Below, piece after piece: positions 60,028-64,000 of a stretch of 64,000 nucleotides of DNA. The notes under the pieces are model-generated. The model was not told the origin of the DNA, did no database searches, and saw only the letters and a list, made by a program, of their open reading frames with translations. Every line of letters begins with the position of its first letter. Within the stretch, counting starts at the first letter, position 1. The stretch covers positions 186,001-250,000 of the forward strand of contig NZ_FMVC01000001.1 of NCBI RefSeq assembly GCF_900101855.1, written 5' to 3'. Both the position numbers and the translations under genes were made by a program. Source of the DNA: Flavobacterium anhuiense. Lineage in GTDB: Bacteria > Bacteroidota > Bacteroidia > Flavobacteriales > Flavobacteriaceae.

Positions 60028-61554
60028 ATGAGCACAACTAAAAAAATACAATCGGCATTAATTTCTGTTTTTTCTAAAGATGGATTAGAACCAATTGTTA
60101 GAAAATTACACGAGCAAAATGTAACACTTTATTCAACTGGAGGAACTGAAGATTTCATCAAAAACCTTGGCATTCCAGTAGTTCCTGTTGAAGACATTAC
60201 TTCTTTCCCAGAAATTCTTGGCGGAAGAGTTAAAACTTTACACCCAAAAATTTTTGGTGGTATCTTGAATCGTCAAGACAACGAAAGCGACGTGCAGCAA
60301 ATGAAGGAATTTGATATTCCTCAAATCGATTTAGTAATTGTTGATTTGTATCCTTTTGAAAAAACAGTTGCTTCTGGAGCTAGCGAACAAGATATTATTG
60401 AAAAAATTGATATCGGCGGTATTTCATTAATTCGTGCTGGTGCAAAAAATTTCAAAGACACTGTAATTGTTGCTTCTGTTAACGAGTACGGCTTACTTTT
60501 GGATTTGATTACTGAGCAAGACGGAGCAACAACTCTAGAAAACAGAAGATTGTTTGCTACTAAAGCATTTCATGTTTCATCTCACTACGATGGAGCTATT
60601 TTTAATTATTTCAATACAGACGAGACTATTTACAAAGAAAGCATTGCAAATGGTCAAGTTTTAAGATATGGTGAAAATCCTCACCAAAAAGGATTCTTCT
60701 TTGGAGATTTTGATGCGATGTTCAAAAAACTTCACGGAAAAGAATTGTCATACAACAACTTATTAGATGTTGATGCTGCGGTAAATTTAATTGCTGAATT
60801 TAAGAATGACGGACCTACGTTCGCCATTTTAAAACATAACAACGCTTGCGGATTGGCTTCAAGAAAAACGATCAGCGAAGCTTATTTAGCAGCTTTGGCT
60901 TGTGATCCTACTTCAGCTTTTGGAGGAGTGTTAATTTCTAATACAAAAATTGATTTGGAAACTGCACAGGAAATCAACAAACTATTCTGCGAAGTTGTAA
61001 TCGCTCCAGCGTATGATGATGAGGCAGTTACAGTTTTACAAGAGAAGAAAAACAGAATCATATTAGTACAAAACGACGTTGAATTACCAGCTCGTCAAGT
61101 AAGAACTTGTCTTAACGGATTGTTAATTCAGGACAGAAATAATATTACGGATAATAAAGAGCATTTAAAAACCGTTACCATTACAGAACCTAATGCTCAA
61201 GAAATCGAAGATTTGATCTTTGCTTCTAAAATCTGCAAGAATACAAAATCAAACACAATTGTATTTGCTAAAAACGGAACATTGATTTCATCAGGTACGG
61301 GTCAGACTTCAAGAGTTGACGCTTTAATTCAAGCAGTTGACAAAGCAAAAGCTTTTGGATTTGATCTAAATGGAGCTTCGATGGCAAGTGATGCATTTTT
61401 CCCATTTCCGGATTGTGTAGAATTAGCTAAAAAAGCAGGAATAACTGCTGTAATTCAGCCAGGAGGTTCGATAAAAGACGAATTAAGTATAAATTATTGC
61501 AATGAAAATAATCTTGCAATGGTATTTACAGGAACTCGTCATTTTAAACATTAA
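60028..61554 (+). CDS. purH: Bifunctional AICAR transformylase / IMP cyclohydrolase
   Basis: 508 aa, the usual PurH length. The IMP cyclohydrolase domain is at the N-terminus (STGGTEDFIKNLGIPVVPVE, GGRVKTLHPKIFGGIL) and the transformylase domain is C-terminal (RYGENPHQKGFFFGDF, KHNNACGLAS, DPTSAFGGVLISN, SDAFFPFPDCVELA, VIQPGGSIKDE). It performs the last two steps to IMP. The start is the ATG before STTKKIQSAL; a TTG nine codons earlier overlaps the promoter and is not used. Followed 56 nt later by mreB. Confidence 0.97.
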   Translation: MSTTKKIQSALISVFSKDGLEPIVRKLHEQNVTLYSTGGTEDFIKNLGIPVVPVEDITSFPEILGGRVKTLHPKIFGGILNRQDNESDVQQMKEFDIPQIDLVIVDLYPFEKTVASGASEQDIIEKIDIGGISLIRAGAKNFKDTVIVASVNEYGLLLDLITEQDGATTLENRRLFATKAFHVSSHYDGAIFNYFNTDETIYKESIANGQVLRYGENPHQKGFFFGDFDAMFKKLHGKELSYNNLLDVDAAVNLIAEFKNDGPTFAILKHNNACGLASRKTISEAYLAALACDPTSAFGGVLISNTKIDLETAQEINKLFCEVVIAPAYDDEAVTVLQEKKNRIILVQNDVELPARQVRTCLNGLLIQDRNNITDNKEHLKTVTITEPNAQEIEDLIFASKICKNTKSNTIVFAKNGTLISSGTGQTSRVDALIQAVDKAKAFGFDLNGASMASDAFFPFPDCVELAKKAGITAVIQPGGSIKDELSINYCNENNLAMVFTGTRHFKH

Positions 61555-61610
61555 TTTGTTTAACTTTGTTCGATAAATAATTTATAACATTTTAAACCCC
61601 TAAAAAACTT

Positions 61611-62639
61611 ATGGGATTTTTTGATTTCATGACCGAGGATATTGCGATAGACCTTGGAACCGCAAACACTTTAATCATTCATAATGATAAAGTTGTCATT
61701 GATAGTCCATCTATCGTTGCACGTGATAGAGTATCAGGCAAAATCATTGCTGTTGGTAAAGAAGCCAACATGATGCAAGGTAAAACACATGAAAACATCA
61801 AAACTATAAGGCCTTTGAAAGATGGTGTAATCGCTGATTTTGATGCTTCGGAAAAAATGATCAATATGTTCATTAAAAGTATTCCTGCATTGAAAAAAAG
61901 AATGTTTACTCCAGCTTTACGTATGGTTGTATGTATTCCTTCTGGTATTACTGAAGTGGAGATGAGAGCGGTGAAGGAATCTTGTGAGAGAGTAAACGGA
62001 AAAGAAGTTTATTTGATTCATGAACCAATGGCGGCGGCAATTGGTATTGGTATTGACATTATGCAACCAAAAGGAAACATGATTGTAGATATCGGAGGTG
62101 GTACAACAGAAATTGCTGTTATCGCTTTGGGCGGAATTGTATGTGACAAATCTGTAAAAATCGCAGGTGACGTTTTCACAAACGATATCGTGTATTACAT
62201 GCGTACACAGCACAACTTATTTGTTGGAGAAAGTACTGCTGAAAAAATTAAAATTCAAATTGGTGCGGCTATCGAAGATTTAGATGGTCCGCCAGAAGAC
62301 ATGTCAGTTCAAGGTAGAGATTTGCTTACTGGTAAACCAAAACAAGTAGATGTTTCTTACCGTGAAATTGCAAAAGCATTAGACAAATCTATTCAGCGTA
62401 TTGAAGATGCGGTAATGGAAACATTATCTCAGACTCCTCCTGAGTTAGCAGCAGACATCTACAATACGGGTATCTATTTAGCTGGTGGAGGATCTATGTT
62501 AAGAGGTCTTGACAAACGTATATCTCAAAAAACAGATTTGCCAGTTTATATTGCTGAAGATCCTTTGAGAGCTGTTGTTCGCGGTACAGGAATGGCTCTT
62601 AAAAACATTGCAAAATTCAAAAGCATCTTAATCAAATAA
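61611..62639 (+). CDS. mreB: Rod-shape-determining protein MreB
   Basis: 342 aa actin homologue. The phosphate-1 loop AIDLGTANTLI is near residue 12, with GNMIVDIGGGTTEIAV and GIYLAGGGSMLRGLD as the phosphate-2 and adenosine loops. It forms membrane-bound filaments that guide side-wall synthesis. mreC and mreD follow in the same direction. Confidence 0.97.
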   Translation: MGFFDFMTEDIAIDLGTANTLIIHNDKVVIDSPSIVARDRVSGKIIAVGKEANMMQGKTHENIKTIRPLKDGVIADFDASEKMINMFIKSIPALKKRMFTPALRMVVCIPSGITEVEMRAVKESCERVNGKEVYLIHEPMAAAIGIGIDIMQPKGNMIVDIGGGTTEIAVIALGGIVCDKSVKIAGDVFTNDIVYYMRTQHNLFVGESTAEKIKIQIGAAIEDLDGPPEDMSVQGRDLLTGKPKQVDVSYREIAKALDKSIQRIEDAVMETLSQTPPELAADIYNTGIYLAGGGSMLRGLDKRISQKTDLPVYIAEDPLRAVVRGTGMALKNIAKFKSILIK

Positions 62640-62750
62640 GATTCAAAATAACAATCAATTTACTTTTATAAGGGTCAAATTTCTATTATTTGACCCTTGT
62701 AAAAACTGAAACCTTTAAGCATATCCTGAAACAAAATAACCAGACAAGAA

Positions 62751-63575
62751 ATGCAGCAAATATTTAATTTCATTATAAGAAACAGTAATCGATTGCTGTT
62801 TTTGCTGCTTTTAGGTATTTCGTTAGGACTCACGATTCAATCCCATTCTTACCACAGAAGCAAAATAATCAGCTCTGCAAATTTCTTAAGCGGAGGTGTT
62901 TATGAAAAAATCAATCGTGTTAATGAATACATGAATTTAAGAGCTGAAAACGACGAACTTGTACTTGAGAACGCAAGATTAAAAAGTCTTTTATTCAACA
63001 AAGAAGACACATCTAAAATACCTTTACCTGACACTATTAAAGGGGTAAAACCTGCTGATATCATTGTATCAAAAGTAATTCATAACACATACAGTACACA
63101 CGAAAACTTCCTTACTTTAAATTCTGGATCTAACGAAGGCGTTAAACCAGATATGGGAGTAATAAATAGTTTGGGGATTGTGGGTGTTATAGATGATACA
63201 TCTCCAAGATATTCTACTGTTGTGAGCATTCTGAACATGAAATCTAGAATTAATGCCAAGTTAAAAAAATCAAACCATTTTGGTTCTTTAACATGGGATG
63301 GAAAAAGCACAGGATTCGTGCAGCTAAGAGATGTTCCGAGGCTAGCTTCAGTTAAAAAAGGAGATACCATTGTAACAGGAGGACAATCAGTGATTTTCCC
63401 TGAAGGAATCAATATTGGTACTGTTGAAACGGTTTATAAAGAAGAACAAACCAGTTTTTATGTTATAAAAGTTAAGCTATTTAACGACATGACAAACTTA
63501 GGGCACGTCTATATTATCAAAAGCAAAGACAGAGAGGAACTTATTAATTTAGAAAACAAAGAAAAAAATGAATAG
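62751..63575 (+). CDS. mreC: Rod-shape-determining protein MreC
   Basis: 274 aa. An N-terminal membrane segment (LLFLLLLGISLGLTIQ) is followed by a coiled coil (about 55-82, NEYMNLRAENDELVLENARL) and the MreC beta-domains (NSGSNEGVKPDMGVINSLGI, KKGDTIVTGGQSVIFPEGI). It links MreB filaments to the periplasmic cell-wall synthesis complex. Its stop overlaps the mreD start by 8 nt. Confidence 0.93.
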   Translation: MQQIFNFIIRNSNRLLFLLLLGISLGLTIQSHSYHRSKIISSANFLSGGVYEKINRVNEYMNLRAENDELVLENARLKSLLFNKEDTSKIPLPDTIKGVKPADIIVSKVIHNTYSTHENFLTLNSGSNEGVKPDMGVINSLGIVGVIDDTSPRYSTVVSILNMKSRINAKLKKSNHFGSLTWDGKSTGFVQLRDVPRLASVKKGDTIVTGGQSVIFPEGINIGTVETVYKEEQTSFYVIKVKLFNDMTNLGHVYIIKSKDREELINLENKEKNE

Positions 63576-64000
63576 CGCTCTGTTAGTCAATATTTTTCGA
63601 TTTATTATGTTACTGGCAATTCAGATTGTTATCTTCAACAATATGAATTTCTTAGGATATATAAGTCCGTTCCCTTATATCTTGTATATTATTCTTTACC
63701 CAGTAAACAGCAATAAAGCTGGATTAATTATTTCAAGCTTTTTCTTAGGTCTGATCATGGATATGTTCTGTAACTCTGGCGGAATACACGCCACTGCTTG
63801 TGTTATTTTAGCCTATTACAGACCTTACATTTTTAAATTTTCTTTTGGTTTAAGTTATGAATATCAAACTATTAAACTAAACGAATCTTTAACACCCGAA
63901 CGATTTTCATTCATATTGGTTTCGGTCTTAATGCATCACATTGTACTATTTGTTCTGGAAGCATTTCAATTCAAATTTATCTGGGACATTTTGCTCCGAA
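63568..64000 (+). CDS. mreD: Rod-shape-determining protein MreD (partial)
   Basis: The first 144 codons are in the window; the frame stays open to the edge. It begins MNSALLVNIFRFIMLLAIQI and is strongly hydrophobic with several membrane segments (e.g. ISSFFLGLIMDMFCNSGG), as expected for MreD. The ATG overlaps the mreC stop (ATGAATAG), so translation is coupled. Identification rests on hydropathy, gene order and the FLGLIMD-type motif. Confidence 0.88.
   Translation, partial: MNSALLVNIFRFIMLLAIQIVIFNNMNFLGYISPFPYILYIILYPVNSNKAGLIISSFFLGLIMDMFCNSGGIHATACVILAYYRPYIFKFSFGLSYEYQTIKLNESLTPERFSFILVSVLMHHIVLFVLEAFQFKFIWDILLR

Overview
The window comes from a low-GC Bacteroidota genome, almost certainly a Flavobacterium. 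The support is A/T-rich intergenic DNA, promoters of the TTTG-N18-24-TAnnTTTG type, TonB receptors and GLPGLI, DUF5686, PorT and TamL proteins, a HEPN-tailed sulfite reductase, and intergenic repeats familiar from this genus. No rRNA, tRNA, insertion sequence, prophage or CRISPR array was seen.

Region 1 (1-31.4 kb) is a sulfur, methionine and threonine island. A split, B12-type methionine synthase sits behind a SAM-I riboswitch (1-2.3 kb). One long minus-strand operon (3.4-12.3 kb) covers sulfate assimilation: TauE/SafE permease, APS reductase, CysD, CysN, sulfite reductase with a HEPN tail, siroheme genes and a ferredoxin reductase. A second TauE/SafE gene and an Rrf2 regulator follow. A SAM-I-controlled operon holds metX, thrA, osmC and metZ (14.6-20.1 kb). 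Next come a degenerate homoserine dehydrogenase paralogue, metY and a TonB receptor (21.1-27.4 kb). metK follows, behind a SAM-II-like riboswitch.

The most interesting system lies at 20.5-27.5 kb. Four unannotated leader peptides of 22-32 codons are each followed by an intrinsic terminator. Two are strikingly rich in Cys and Met; one has 6 Cys and 6 Met in 26 residues. In each module the end of the leader region carries a short copy of the terminator's 3' arm, or a segment able to pair with its 5' arm, as expected for ribosome-stalling attenuation. The modules precede the TonB receptor, metY (through a new 58-aa ORF) and a 71-aa ORF upstream of metX. Two leader promoters share a TTTGGTCG-TTAAAAAA block. 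A 13-bp identical operator-like site lies at the cys operon promoter and between the TonB leader and metK. The cluster thus appears to combine SAM riboswitches, leader-peptide attenuation and probably an Rrf2 repressor.

Region 2 (31.4-64 kb) is mostly housekeeping: outer-membrane proteins, a deoxynucleoside kinase, adjacent membrane and soluble pyrophosphatases, a DNA glycosylase, pdhB, etfBA, a DUF151 nuclease, thyA and folA, menG-porT (type IX secretion), an rRNA/tRNA methyltransferase divergent from tamL, fbaA, accD (without its zinc ribbon), a JmjC-type cupin, an ABC permease, purH and mreBCD (mreD runs off the end).
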